21,784 nt of DNA from Bacillota bacterium (GTDB taxonomy: Bacteria > Bacillota > GCA-003054495 > Carboxydocellales > JAJZTU01), in NCBI GenBank assembly GCA_021848765.1, contig JAJZTU010000017.1, positions 1 through 21,784 of the forward strand, in the 5' to 3' direction. Under the pieces are notes generated by a model, which saw only the letters and a program-made list of their open reading frames with translations, searched no databases and was not told where the DNA came from. The first letter of the stretch is position 1; every line of letters starts with the position of its first letter. Of this stretch, positions 5,732 through 13,889 are shown in pieces. The position numbers were made by a program, and so were the translations under genes.

Positions 5732-7447
5732 TTATTTTAACGGTGTAAGCTTTATTTCACCATGTTCCCTGACAAAACTGGTAAACTGTAAAGGGTCTCC
5801 CACAAAGTACACTGCTTGGCCGATAGTAATTTTAACCCCGGGGTGGGCTAAACCCGAAATACTGATTTTTCCCCTGCTGTTGACCTCCAACTCCTCTTCC
5901 AGGGTCTTCACCTGCTCGCTTAAAGACTGGACCAGGGCCATCAATTGAAATTGGGCCCTGCTAATTTTGACCAGCATAGCCTTTTTATCGGTGGGAAGTT
6001 CGCCTAGATCCCTTTCCATGGTTTTAAGCAGGTTAAAAGCCTTCTGGGTCTTATCCTGGTTCTTTTTAGCCTCCTCCAGGTTTTTAACCGCTTCATTGTA
6101 CTTTTCTCTAAGTTCCGGGTTTACGCCGGCTTCCAGTTCCGTATTGGTGGAAAAGTTAGAACCCACTATCTTGGCGCTAATTTCATTTCCTGCACCGGTC
6201 ACCCCGCCTACAATTACTCCTTTTCTTCCGCCCACCTGAATACTGCCCTTAGCAAAGACATAACTATGCATAATGGCTTCTCCGACTATAATATCCCCAT
6301 CGGCTTTAACTTTGGCATTTTCAATAAACTTAGTGAAAATGTTCCCTCCGCATTGTACGGTGCCTTTGCCGATTCCCTGAATACCATTTTTTACTTGCAG
6401 GTGGCCAGCGGCGAATACTGAGCCTCCGGCGACACTGCCCCTTATCTCCACATCTCCCTGGGATTTGACAACAAAACCTTCGGTAACATTTCCCTTGACT
6501 ACAACATTGCCCACAAAATCTATGTTCCCTGTGGAGAAATTCACATCCCCCTGAACCTCATAGACCGGCAGTATGCTGATTTTCCCCCCTGTAAAGACTA
6601 CGTGTCCATTGTCAGAGGCGATTAGTGTGGTATTATTATCAATTAGTTCGGTGTTTTTTCCTGCTTTGATCATGACATCTTTGCCAGGTTTGGAGGGTAT
6701 TACTTTTCCGGTCACCGTAAGTCCGTCTTTTCCGTTAAACAGCGGGATTTTGGTAACCAACACCTGTCCGGTGACCACATTTTGAATGAGGTTAAGGTTA
6801 TAAAAGTCTACCCGGCCGTCGGCCAGTTCCTTGGGTTGAATCTTAATCCCACCGGTATCGAAGTTATACTTTAGTTCGGCATTTCTTCCCGGTTCCACAG
6901 GTGTCCCCACCGCAACCAGGACTTCCTCACTCTGATTCCCCAAATCTACCGCTCTTTGAACTTTGTCCTGATCAATTCCCTGGACGACCCCGAGATTGGC
7001 AAGCGCTGCCATGGCCTGTTCCAGGGAAACCGGGGTACCCCCGTTCCTGGGTGGGATTATCCTAATATAGGCCTCCATGGCATCCTGGTTTATCCTGGCC
7101 ATTACCTGGCCGGGAACAGGTTTGATACTCTTGGCTTCGGCAATTTTAACAGGCTTACCGCTCATCCCGGCAACGGCCTGATAAATTACTTCTTGCTGGT
7201 ATTCCTGGACACCCTGGGAATCCAGCTCTGCACATAAAGCATCTGCACTTACAGCAGCTCCTAAACCATTGGGGGGGAAAATTGTCAGGTAGAGCCCATC
7301 CGGGAGATACTCTAAAACCCGGACCCCGTCCAGATCGGCCACAGTCCCTACCGCATCTTCAACCAGGTCTTCCACGGCTTGGGAATCCAACTGGCCGGAT
7401 GAGGTTTTATCTTCAATTCCCGGTTCAGGCAATTTCTCTTCGCTCAT
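5732..7447 (-). CDS. fapA: FapA (DUF342) family protein
   Basis: A 571-residue DUF342/FapA protein. Vibrio FapA is needed for polar flagellum assembly and interacts with a sugar phosphotransferase component; in Firmicutes the role is not settled. The N-terminal third carries the conserved mixed domain (IRIIPPRNGGTPVSLEQAM, then VAVGTPVEPGRNAEL). The middle (about 225-440) is a Gly/Val-rich right-handed beta-helix with short repeats such as GDVNFSTGNIDFVGNVVVKG and GDVEIRGSVAGGSVFAAGHL. Next comes a coiled coil (about 450-525, KYNEAVKNLEEAKKNQDK) and a short C-terminal beta segment (LAHPGVKITIGQAVYFV), the typical family ending. No membrane segment is seen. It follows sigD with a 63-base gap. 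Confidence 0.9.
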   Translation of the reverse strand: MSEEKLPEPGIEDKTSSGQLDSQAVEDLVEDAVGTVADLDGVRVLEYLPDGLYLTIFPPNGLGAAVSADALCAELDSQGVQEYQQEVIYQAVAGMSGKPVKIAEAKSIKPVPGQVMARINQDAMEAYIRIIPPRNGGTPVSLEQAMAALANLGVVQGIDQDKVQRAVDLGNQSEEVLVAVGTPVEPGRNAELKYNFDTGGIKIQPKELADGRVDFYNLNLIQNVVTGQVLVTKIPLFNGKDGLTVTGKVIPSKPGKDVMIKAGKNTELIDNNTTLIASDNGHVVFTGGKISILPVYEVQGDVNFSTGNIDFVGNVVVKGNVTEGFVVKSQGDVEIRGSVAGGSVFAAGHLQVKNGIQGIGKGTVQCGGNIFTKFIENAKVKADGDIIVGEAIMHSYVFAKGSIQVGGRKGVIVGGVTGAGNEISAKIVGSNFSTNTELEAGVNPELREKYNEAVKNLEEAKKNQDKTQKAFNLLKTMERDLGELPTDKKAMLVKISRAQFQLMALVQSLSEQVKTLEEELEVNSRGKISISGLAHPGVKITIGQAVYFVGDPLQFTSFVREHGEIKLTPLK

Positions 7448-7510
7448 GATGCATCACTCCAAACCTGAAGTAATTTGACCTCCCTACCCGCACGGAACAG
7501 GCAGCAATCT

Positions 7511-8299
7511 TTAAAAGATCTTCTTTTTGGCTCTGGAGAGTCTGCCTCTCAATCTCAGAATGGCCTTGGAATGCATTTGGGAAATCCGGGATTCGGTTAC
7601 CCCGAGCACCTGGCCAATTTCCTTGAGGGTTAAGCCTTCGTAATAGTACAGGGCTATAACCAATCTCTCCCGCTCCGGCAACTTATCTATAGCTTCAGCC
7701 AGCATGGCCTTCATTTCTGCATATTCCGCCACAGTGTTGGGGTCCTTGGCCTGAGGGTCTTGAATTACATCCATCAGCCTTAACCCCTCGTGGTCACCGT
7801 TTTCCCCACCCAGTTGTTCGTCCAAAGACAAGATACTGGTAGCGCCGGTTTCGGTCAAGAGCCGCTGAAACTGGGAGGGAGACAGGTTCATAGCATTACA
7901 GACTTCTTCATCGGTAGCAGACCTGCCTAACTGGAATTCAAGCCGGGCATAAACCTTTTCCAGTTCTTTGGCTTTCTGCCGCACCGAATAGGGAACCCAA
8001 TCCATGGCCCGCAGGCCGTCCCAGATTGACCCCCTAATCCTGGATATGGCATAAGTCTCAAATTTAATTCCCCGCTGGTAGTCGAAGCGTTCCAGGGCTT
8101 CCATAAGACCAAAAACTCCATAACTCAACAGGTCATCCCTTTGGACGTTATTGGGGAGGCCTATGGCCAGCCTGCCGGCAACATACTTCACCAATGAGGC
8201 ATAGGAAAGAATCAGGGCTTCCCGAGCTTGAAGATCCTTATTTTCCTTGTACCGGACCCACAAACTATCCAGATTTACTTTCTGCTGCTTGGCTAGCAT
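7511..8299 (-). CDS. sigD: RNA polymerase sigma factor for motility (SigD/FliA/WhiG family)
   Basis: Sigma-28-type factor that directs RNA polymerase to late flagellar, chemotaxis and autolysin promoters. The 262-residue protein (family 230-270) shows region 2 with LPNNVQRDDLLSYGVFGLMEALERFD and IKFETYAISRIRGSIWDGLRAMDWVP, the signature stretch of this family. Region 3 follows, and region 4 has LPERERLVIALYYYEGLTLKEIG with the helix-turn-helix VLGVTESRISQMHSKAI. Its ATG is preceded by an unusual G8 ribosome binding tract (8307-8314) at 7 bases. As in B. subtilis it stands near the end of the fla/che cluster after cheD. I found no clear sigma-28 promoter in the gaps of this window. Confidence 0.96.
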   Translation of the reverse strand: MLAKQQKVNLDSLWVRYKENKDLQAREALILSYASLVKYVAGRLAIGLPNNVQRDDLLSYGVFGLMEALERFDYQRGIKFETYAISRIRGSIWDGLRAMDWVPYSVRQKAKELEKVYARLEFQLGRSATDEEVCNAMNLSPSQFQRLLTETGATSILSLDEQLGGENGDHEGLRLMDVIQDPQAKDPNTVAEYAEMKAMLAEAIDKLPERERLVIALYYYEGLTLKEIGQVLGVTESRISQMHSKAILRLRGRLSRAKKKIF

Positions 8300-8306
8300 T
8301 ATCTAT

Positions 8307-8314
8307 CCCCCCCC
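8307..8314 (-). promoter_or_regulatory. G8 homopolymer serving as the sigD ribosome binding site
   Basis: Minus-strand GGGGGGGG ends 7 bases before the sigD ATG. It is the only purine-rich stretch at a suitable distance, so it must act as the Shine-Dalgarno sequence. A run of eight identical bases is prone to slippage, which would change spacing and perhaps sigD translation. Confidence 0.6.
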
Positions 8315-8328
8315 GCTCATCCCCGGAA

Positions 8329-8703
8329 TCACTCCAGTCCCATCTTCCGGGTAAGCTCCGCTACTCGTTCAGGATTATTCTTAACCATTTCCTCAAGATC
8401 TTGGTCAATCTGCCGCATACCGGTCATTACCTGAGCGCCTGCCGGATCAGGTTTGTCCCCATATTCGGGAGGTAAGCTCACGTCCAGGGCCTGCCCTTGG
8501 GTTTCTGCTTCCTCCAGGGGCTGCAGCATTCCGGCAAGCAGCCGGTTCATTACCAGCAGCAACCCCAGAATAGTTACACTCCACCCTGCCCCACGGGCAA
8601 AAGCCACACTTAAGGAAACACCGGATACCAGTCCAATCAGGATAATTAGTCCAAAGAAGGCCACGGCAAGGACAACCGGCCATCTTTTTACCGAATCAGT
8701 CAC
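8329..8703 (-). CDS. Two-helix membrane protein of unknown function between cheD and sigD
   Basis: A 124-residue product from the GTG at 8703, which has GGGGG 6 bases upstream; an in-frame ATG at 8724 lies closer to the cheD stop but has a poor ribosome binding site. Two hydrophobic segments (about residues 8-30 and 37-57) suggest a hairpin in the membrane, followed by an acidic cytoplasmic tail (LPPEYGDKPDPAGAQVMTG). The protein ends NPERVAELTRKMGLE. That ending loosely resembles the C-terminal tail of the MS-ring protein FliF (N-P-x-x-V-A-x-L-x-R-x-W), which binds FliG, but it lacks the Trp. I do not recognise the family as a whole. Its place in a tight operon suggests a motility role. Confidence 0.8.
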   Translation of the reverse strand: MTDSVKRWPVVLAVAFFGLIILIGLVSGVSLSVAFARGAGWSVTILGLLLVMNRLLAGMLQPLEEAETQGQALDVSLPPEYGDKPDPAGAQVMTGMRQIDQDLEEMVKNNPERVAELTRKMGLE

Positions 8704-8730
8704 CGCCAGCCCCCTTTCTCCCATCCGTAA

Positions 8731-9216
8731 CTACCTAATGCTCTCGCCCTTATCCAGGGTCCGGATGTACAGTTTTCCGTCCACCGTATCAAACTCAATG
8801 GTGCGTCCGAAGTTTCCTCCGGTGTCGTTTACCAAAATGGGAATCCCCTCCTGCTTAAGTTTGGCTGCCACAGCCTTGCTATTACGGTCGCCAACCCGCA
8901 TGACCTCGCTATTAGTCGCAAAGTCAAACATCTGAGCGCCCCCGGCAATTTTTGCTACCAGCCGGCTTTTTACCGCCCCCAGGGCCAGCATTTCTTCAAT
9001 CAATAGAGGAATTGCCGTATCGGCAAACTTTGCCGGGTTGGTGTTTCCCCGGGCCTGGGCGCTGTCAGGGAGCATGATATGAGCCATCCCCCCTGTCTTG
9101 GTCACCGGATCATACAGACATATGCCTACACAGGAACCAAGCCCCGAGGTTAAGAGCCTTTGGGGAGGTTTGGCCGTCTTGAGGTCACACATCCCTACTT
9201 TAACAACATGCTCCAT
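8731..9216 (-). CDS. cheD: Chemoreceptor glutamine deamidase CheD
   Basis: Deamidates specific glutamines of chemoreceptors and, in Bacillus-type systems, binds CheC to raise its CheY-P phosphatase activity. The 161-residue protein has the active-site block SGLGSCVGICLYDP (Cys29) and GGMAHIMLPDS (His46), with Thr23 in the position of the third catalytic residue. Further conserved parts are ARLVAKIAGGAQMF-like (RLVAKIAGGAQMFDF) and IGDRN-like (VGDRNSKAV). The ATG at 9216 lies 17 bases inside the end of cheC with AGGAG 9 bases upstream, so CheC and CheD are translated together, in keeping with their complex. Confidence 0.96.
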   Translation of the reverse strand: MEHVVKVGMCDLKTAKPPQRLLTSGLGSCVGICLYDPVTKTGGMAHIMLPDSAQARGNTNPAKFADTAIPLLIEEMLALGAVKSRLVAKIAGGAQMFDFATNSEVMRVGDRNSKAVAAKLKQEGIPILVNDTGGNFGRTIEFDTVDGKLYIRTLDKGESIR

Positions 9217-9835
9217 GATTAGATACTCCTAGGGCAGACAAGATCTTGGTTAAGGAGCCCGGGTCAGGAAACAAAAAGAAGTTACCTGCAAGGTGCCTGT
9301 CCTGTTCCGCAAATTCAGTGTCAATAATTAATGCATGGTCACCCACTTGCCCGTAATGATAGAGGACGGAATTCAGCATAGCCCCTGCCATATCTATGGC
9401 CACGGAAGGTACGGAGGGGACAAACTTAAGGCCTGTGAATCCGCCAAGGGCATTGAGAAAAGACCCTGATACAATATTTCCCATCTCTTCGAGGGCAGAC
9501 ATATTGAGTTTATCAATAAATCTGGTGGTGCCCAAAGCCCTGTTCAGCAGCATGTCCACAAGGTGCATAGCGCTGTCAATGCTGAGGAAGAAGAGGATGC
9601 TGCAAGGGGCAGGGCCCTCAACCCGCTGAAAGATCCCAACTACCTTATGGTCCGCTCCCCCGGTGACAGTGGCTACCTCTTCCAGGGGTAAGACCCTGAC
9701 TCCGGGGACTGTCATGGTAATTTTGCGCCGCAGCAGATGGGCCAGGGCAGTTGCCCCGCTGCCGGCACCGATATTGCTGACTTCTTTGAGAATATCCTTT
9801 TGTACGGGAGAAAGCTGCAAGAATTCATCTGCCAT
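9200..9835 (-). CDS. cheC: CheY-P phosphatase CheC
   Basis: Dephosphorylates CheY-P and takes part in adaptation with CheD. The 211-residue protein carries both phosphatase consensus motifs [D/S]xxxExxN-x22-P. One is DILKEVSN near residue 15 followed 22 residues later by Pro; the other is SALEEMGN near residue 112 followed 22 residues later by Pro. Two active motifs are typical of CheC, whereas FliY and CheX differ in arrangement. The frame extends 35 codons upstream into cheW, but the ATG at 9835 has AAGGGGG at the right spacing and gives the normal N-terminus. It follows cheW by 4 bases and overlaps cheD. Confidence 0.95.
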   Translation of the reverse strand: MADEFLQLSPVQKDILKEVSNIGAGSGATALAHLLRRKITMTVPGVRVLPLEEVATVTGGADHKVVGIFQRVEGPAPCSILFFLSIDSAMHLVDMLLNRALGTTRFIDKLNMSALEEMGNIVSGSFLNALGGFTGLKFVPSVPSVAIDMAGAMLNSVLYHYGQVGDHALIIDTEFAEQDRHLAGNFFLFPDPGSLTKILSALGVSNHGACC

Positions 9836-9839
9836 ATTT

Positions 9840-10310
9840 CTACCCCCTTGTACCGGCCTTTTGACGGAAAAACTGGATAAGAGCCTTGGGATCAAGAATG
9901 ACCCACAGTTCACCACCTGACTTGGCCACTCCCTGGACATAGTCCCGGTGGTTTTTGCTGTTTACCTCAGGGGCAGCCTCTACTGCCGTACCTGGCAGGC
10001 GCAGAACCTCTGAAGCCTGATCCACCGGAATTCCATAAAGGATATTATCTACCTTGACCACCGCAATCCTGCTGTCCTCCGTAACTTCCTGGTCCGGAAT
10101 CCCGAAGAGCTTATGCAGGTTCAAAACCGGAACAACAGTGCCCCTCAGGTTAATTACGCCATCCACATGGTCAGGGGTATTAGGCACCCTGGTGACAGTT
10201 TGGATTCGGACGATCTCCTGAACATTATGAATCGCAATAGCATAATTGGCCCTGCCAATTTTAAAAGCCACCAATTGCTGGTCTACCCAACAAAATTGTT
10301 TTTCTACCAT
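9840..10310 (-). CDS. cheW: Chemotaxis coupling protein CheW
   Basis: Adaptor that links chemoreceptors to the CheA kinase in membrane arrays. The 156-residue protein is one CheW domain: QLVAFKIGRANYAIAI, VQEIVRIQTVTRVPNTPDHVDG, then VINLRGTVVPVLNLHKLFG (the N-L-R-G signature) and ILYGIPVDQASEVLRLP. A GTG at 10319 opens the frame three codons earlier but sits on top of the ribosome binding site (GGGAG), so the ATG at 10310 is preferred. It lies 12 bases after cheA and 4 before cheC. Confidence 0.96.
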   Translation of the reverse strand: MVEKQFCWVDQQLVAFKIGRANYAIAIHNVQEIVRIQTVTRVPNTPDHVDGVINLRGTVVPVLNLHKLFGIPDQEVTEDSRIAVVKVDNILYGIPVDQASEVLRLPGTAVEAAPEVNSKNHRDYVQGVAKSGGELWVILDPKALIQFFRQKAGTRG

Positions 10311-10322
10311 ATACCTCACTCC

Positions 10323-12407
10323 CTAAACCAAGGTGGAAACATCCAGGATAAGGGAAACGGTGCCGTCTCCAAGGATAGTTGCCCCACCGATTCCCGGGAG
10401 GCCGCCTACCAGTTCACCCAGGGTCTTAATTACCACTTCTTGCTGTCCTACCAGTTCGTCTACCAGCAGCCCGAGAGTTTTACCGGCTCTCCGCACAACT
10501 ACTACCAGAAGTTCTTCTTCCGGAGACCAGGTTCTGGGAGGAAGGCCTACGGCTGTGTCCAGCCTTAACAGGGGAAGAATGTGCCCGCGCAGGAGCATGG
10601 AATCCTGTCCCTGAACCTCCTTGATATCCCGGGGGAGTATGCTGGTAGTTTCATCGATAAAGCTCAGGGGGATAGCATAGCTTTCGGCGCCCACTTTCAC
10701 CAAAAGGGCCTGAATGATCGCCAGGGTCAGGGGGAGTTGAATTCTAAAGGTAGTTCCCGAACCCGGTTTGGTAAAGATTCTGCATTCTCCGCTCAAGGCC
10801 TCAATCTTTGACCGCACAGCATCTAAACCAACACCCCGTCCTGATACATCGCTGACCTGCTCAGCAGTACTGAATCCTGCTCTGAAAATCAGGTTCACAG
10901 CAGTATGGTCATCCATGGTCTCTGCCTCAGCAGGCGAGATAATTCCTTTTTCCAGCGCTTTTGCCTTAATTCGTTGGGGGTCTATGCCTTTGCCATCATC
11001 AGAAACCTCAATTATGACATTGTTTCCTTCGTGTCTTGCCGTCAGCCTGACTACCGCAGTAGTTGGCTTAGCGGCGCGCTCCCGTTCATCCGGGCTCTCA
11101 ACCCCGTGATCCACTGAATTCCGCAGCAGGTGTACCAGGGGGTCTCCAATTTCATCAATTACAGTCCTGTCCAACTCGGTTTCCTGACCTTCAATTTCCA
11201 GTTCAATTTCCTTACCCAAATCTTTGGCCAAGTCCCGCACCATGCGGGGGAAACGGTTAAAGACCTGCTCAATGGGTACCATGCGCACCTTCATTACCAG
11301 GTTCTGGAGGTCAACGAACACCCTATCCATCTGTTCCACTGTCTCGGAAAGGCCCGGATTGTCCGAGGTCTTGCCGATTTGGGCCAGTCGGGTTTTATTG
11401 ATAACCAGTTCACCGACGAGGTTGATCAGTTTGTCCAAGCGGTCAATATCCACTCTGATAGTGGCTACTGCCTTGGTTTTGAAGCCCTGCGTCCTCGGTA
11501 AGCCGGGATCTTTTTTAGCCGTCGCCGGAGAACTCCCTGGGGTTGGCCCGTTTTCGCAAGGCTGGCCCTGGACCGGTGCGGTAACCTTGCCTTCAGCTGG
11601 GGTTGGGGCGGTCTGCACTCCTTTCAGGCATTTCAGCAGGGTTACTTTGGTTTCCTCCAGTTCTGCCACCCCGTTAACGGCCTTGGCTATCTCAGCCTCA
11701 CCGGCTGCCGATAACAGGACCAATTCAAAGCTCTGTTCAAATCTTTCATCCTCAATATCGGTAACCGAGGGCACGGTCTTAATAATGTCACCCAGTTCCT
11801 CCAGTCTTCTGACCACCATAAAGGCCCGGACAGATTTCATTATACAGGTAGGCTTGATAGTGATGACAAGGTGATAAGGATGATACCCGTGTTCCTGAGC
11901 CTCACATACCAGATTTTTTTCAAATTCATTTAGTTCCACCCCGGGGATCTCAGTAGGTTCTCCTGGGGTTGCTTCCTTGGAATTATTATGTACAGGCGTG
12001 GTTTCACCCTCCGGGCTTGTCCCGCTCCCCTGGCCCGAACCGTCCTGGAGCCCTGCCAGTAGAGGGGCCAAATCCATCTCCAGGCTCTCCCCGTTGGCGA
12101 CGGTCTCTACCATGGTTTCCAGGCTGTCCAGGCAGCGAAACAGGGCATCAATTAACCCGCCACCCACCTTCACTTCCCCGTTGCGAATTTTTTGCAGTAC
12201 GTTTTCCATTTGATGGGTAAGCTCAGCAATCTGGTTGAAACCCATGGTAGCGGACATGCCCTTCAAGGTGTGCGCCGACCGGAATATCTCGTTAATCAGC
12301 CTCGAGTCTTCGGGGTTGCTCTCCAAACCAAGTAACCCTTCGTTTAGTCTCTGTAAATGTTCTCTGGATTCTTCCAAAAACATGCCCAGGTATTGTGATA
12401 AGTCCAT
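10323..12407 (-). CDS. cheA: Chemotaxis histidine kinase CheA
   Basis: Autophosphorylates in response to receptors and passes phosphate to CheY and CheB. All five domains are visible in 694 residues. P1 (about 1-130) carries the phospho-accepting His46 in RSAHTLKGMSATMGF. A Pro/Ser/Thr-rich linker leads to P2 (about 158-262, CheY/CheB docking), and a second linker (about 265-310) follows. P3 is the dimerization domain (about 312-375). The P4 ATP-binding domain has N box HLLRNSVDHGVE (426-437), G1 DDGKGI (470-475), G2 GRGVGLDAV (523-531) and GSGTTF (549-554). P5 is the CheW-like domain (about 560-694). No receiver domain is fused. The ATG lies 12 bases after GGAGG, a rather long spacing, with no in-frame alternative. 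Confidence 0.98.
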   Translation of the reverse strand: MDLSQYLGMFLEESREHLQRLNEGLLGLESNPEDSRLINEIFRSAHTLKGMSATMGFNQIAELTHQMENVLQKIRNGEVKVGGGLIDALFRCLDSLETMVETVANGESLEMDLAPLLAGLQDGSGQGSGTSPEGETTPVHNNSKEATPGEPTEIPGVELNEFEKNLVCEAQEHGYHPYHLVITIKPTCIMKSVRAFMVVRRLEELGDIIKTVPSVTDIEDERFEQSFELVLLSAAGEAEIAKAVNGVAELEETKVTLLKCLKGVQTAPTPAEGKVTAPVQGQPCENGPTPGSSPATAKKDPGLPRTQGFKTKAVATIRVDIDRLDKLINLVGELVINKTRLAQIGKTSDNPGLSETVEQMDRVFVDLQNLVMKVRMVPIEQVFNRFPRMVRDLAKDLGKEIELEIEGQETELDRTVIDEIGDPLVHLLRNSVDHGVESPDERERAAKPTTAVVRLTARHEGNNVIIEVSDDGKGIDPQRIKAKALEKGIISPAEAETMDDHTAVNLIFRAGFSTAEQVSDVSGRGVGLDAVRSKIEALSGECRIFTKPGSGTTFRIQLPLTLAIIQALLVKVGAESYAIPLSFIDETTSILPRDIKEVQGQDSMLLRGHILPLLRLDTAVGLPPRTWSPEEELLVVVVRRAGKTLGLLVDELVGQQEVVIKTLGELVGGLPGIGGATILGDGTVSLILDVSTLV

Positions 12408-12434
12408 AGTAGTCCATCACCTCCGGTTATCCTG

Positions 12435-13490
12435 TTATAAAAGCTTCATTATTTCCATAGCTATTTTGTCTAATGGTACAACCTTATCAATGGCTTTTTT
12501 CTCGATGGCCACTTTGGGCATTCCAAAGACAATACAGGTGTCTTCGTTCTGGGCTATGGTTTTGCCCATATTCCCTTTAATCAGCACCATGCCGTCAGAA
12601 CCATCGCCCCCCATCCCGGTGAGAATTACCCCGACCTTATCCTGGCTTAGCCCTGCAACTGACGTAAACATCACATCAACCGAAGGCCGGTGTCCTGAAA
12701 CTGCCGGTTCCTGGTTCAGGTGGATTATTACCCGTCCTCCTGCTTCCGTTGCGGTCATGTGATAATCTCCCGGGGCGACTAAGGCCAGTCCGGCGACCAG
12801 TTCATCGCCGTCTTTGGCTTCTCTGACTGTTATCTGGGATAAGGAGTCCAGTCTGTCGGCAAGGGACTTGGTGAACCCTTTGGGCATGTGCTGGACAATC
12901 AAAATCCCGGCCGGAATACTTCTGGGCAGCAGGGGGACGATTTCCTGGAGGGCCTTGGGGCCACCGGTGGAAGTGCCGATGGCAATTATTTTGTTCAGCC
13001 TCCGGTTAGAAACCTCCAGGGTTGCCTTGGGCACCTTGGCCAAAGTTCTGGTTACGGTTACTTGGGGGACTAACTTGGCCCTGGCAGCAATTTTTATTTT
13101 TTCAATGATTTCGCCTTTAACCTTGCCCAAGTCCAGGGAAATGGAGCCTGAGGGCTTAGGGATAAAATCAACAGCTCCCAATTCCAGGGCCTTGATGGTG
13201 GCTTCCGCGCCGTCTGTGGTCAGGCTGCTCAGCATCACAATGGGCGTAGGGCAAAGGGCCATGATTTTTTCAACTGCAGTCAGGCCGTCCATAACCGGCA
13301 TCTCTACGTCCATGGTTATGACCTCAGGTTTTAGTTCCTGGGTCTTAGCCAATCCTTCCGCCCCGTTCCGGGCAGTTCCTGCAACCTCCAGCAGGGAATC
13401 GGCAGAGATAATATTGGTTATAAACTGCCGCATAAAGGCTGAATCTTCAACTATTAACACTTTAATTTTCGCGTTCAATTGTGCGACCAC
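12435..13490 (-). CDS. cheB: Chemotaxis response regulator and receptor methylesterase CheB
   Basis: Phosphorylation-activated enzyme that removes methyl esters from receptor glutamates and can deamidate glutamines. The 351-residue protein has an N-terminal receiver domain with acidic pair E15/D16 (VLIVEDSAFMRQFI), phospho-acceptor Asp61 (MDVEMPVMDG) and Lys112 (IPKP), a linker (about 125-165), and the esterase domain with catalytic triad Ser174 (IGTSTGGPKAL), His201 (VQHMPKGFT) and Asp296 (GMGGDGSDGM). The frame opens at a GTG at 13490, 3 bases after the PilZ stop. A TTG four codons later is about as likely, since the purine-rich GGGAG overlaps the GTG. No cheR is present in the window. Confidence 0.97.
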   Translation of the reverse strand: MVAQLNAKIKVLIVEDSAFMRQFITNIISADSLLEVAGTARNGAEGLAKTQELKPEVITMDVEMPVMDGLTAVEKIMALCPTPIVMLSSLTTDGAEATIKALELGAVDFIPKPSGSISLDLGKVKGEIIEKIKIAARAKLVPQVTVTRTLAKVPKATLEVSNRRLNKIIAIGTSTGGPKALQEIVPLLPRSIPAGILIVQHMPKGFTKSLADRLDSLSQITVREAKDGDELVAGLALVAPGDYHMTATEAGGRVIIHLNQEPAVSGHRPSVDVMFTSVAGLSQDKVGVILTGMGGDGSDGMVLIKGNMGKTIAQNEDTCIVFGMPKVAIEKKAIDKVVPLDKIAMEIMKLL

Positions 13491-13493
13491 TCC

Positions 13494-13874
13494 CTATATG
13501 AGACCTTTTTGCCTGAGTTCACGCTGGCGCTCAAAGATAAACCGGATTAATCTTTCCCGGTCCTTTTTATCAATCAGCGTAAACTCGACTCCAATAGAGT
13601 ATTTAGGTGAGAATTCCAAAGGAATACATCTGACAACCTGGCCTACGGCAGATATCTTTCCATGCCTGGGAATATCCAGGATCATCTCCAATTCAGTATT
13701 TATTGCCAACTCCACCTTGGAATCAAAGCGCAAACCACCGCCGCTGAGATCTTTGGTAGTGGCCGAATAGGTCTCCGGCAGGACAATGTCATCAGAGACA
13801 ATAGTGTACTCAAGGGGAACCCGGACGTTTAACCTGACGAAGTTCCGCCGTTGGGTCTTTGGCGCATCCGCCAT
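13494..13874 (-). CDS. Single PilZ domain protein, predicted c-di-GMP receptor
   Basis: A 126-residue protein that is essentially one PilZ domain. The c-di-GMP binding motifs are intact: RxxxR at R10-R14 (QRRNFVRL) and DxSxxG at D42-S44-G47 (TKDLSGGGLRF), with the usual beta-barrel core (AVGQVVRCIPLEF ... YSIGVEFTLID) and a C-terminal helix (RERLIRFIFERQREL). It lacks the N-terminal YcgR domain, and no membrane segment is seen. The gene lies between flhG and cheB with gaps of 15 and 3 bases, so it is expressed with the motility genes and may couple c-di-GMP to motor or chemotaxis output. AAGGAGGG precedes the ATG. Confidence 0.93.
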   Translation of the reverse strand: MADAPKTQRRNFVRLNVRVPLEYTIVSDDIVLPETYSATTKDLSGGGLRFDSKVELAINTELEMILDIPRHGKISAVGQVVRCIPLEFSPKYSIGVEFTLIDKKDRERLIRFIFERQRELRQKGLI

Positions 13875-13889
13875 TGCTATCCCTCCTTT

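Noticed and set aside
7271..7277. G7 run on the plus strand inside fapA
   Set aside because: It encodes Pro-Pro in a conserved IFPPNG stretch; seven bases is not remarkable and fapA is an unlikely switch gene.
7448..7510. Search for a terminator or sigma-28 promoter between sigD and fapA
   Set aside because: Only a short AAGATC/GATCTT-type palindrome at the sigD end is present, with no T tract or TAAA-N15-CCGATA-like pair.
9836..9940. 35-codon upstream extension of cheC
   Set aside because: It overlaps cheW coding sequence in another frame; the ATG at 9835 has a good ribosome binding site and gives the normal CheC length.
11224..11874. Plus-strand open frame of 216 codons opposite cheA
   Set aside because: It lies wholly inside well-supported cheA P2–P3 coding sequence; its Ser/Arg/Leu-rich product shows no motif or start signal.
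12814..13770. Plus-strand open frame of 318 codons opposite cheB and the PilZ gene
   Set aside because: Both minus-strand genes have complete motifs and ribosome binding sites. The plus-strand product has no recognisable domain and is explained by codon bias of the genes beneath it.
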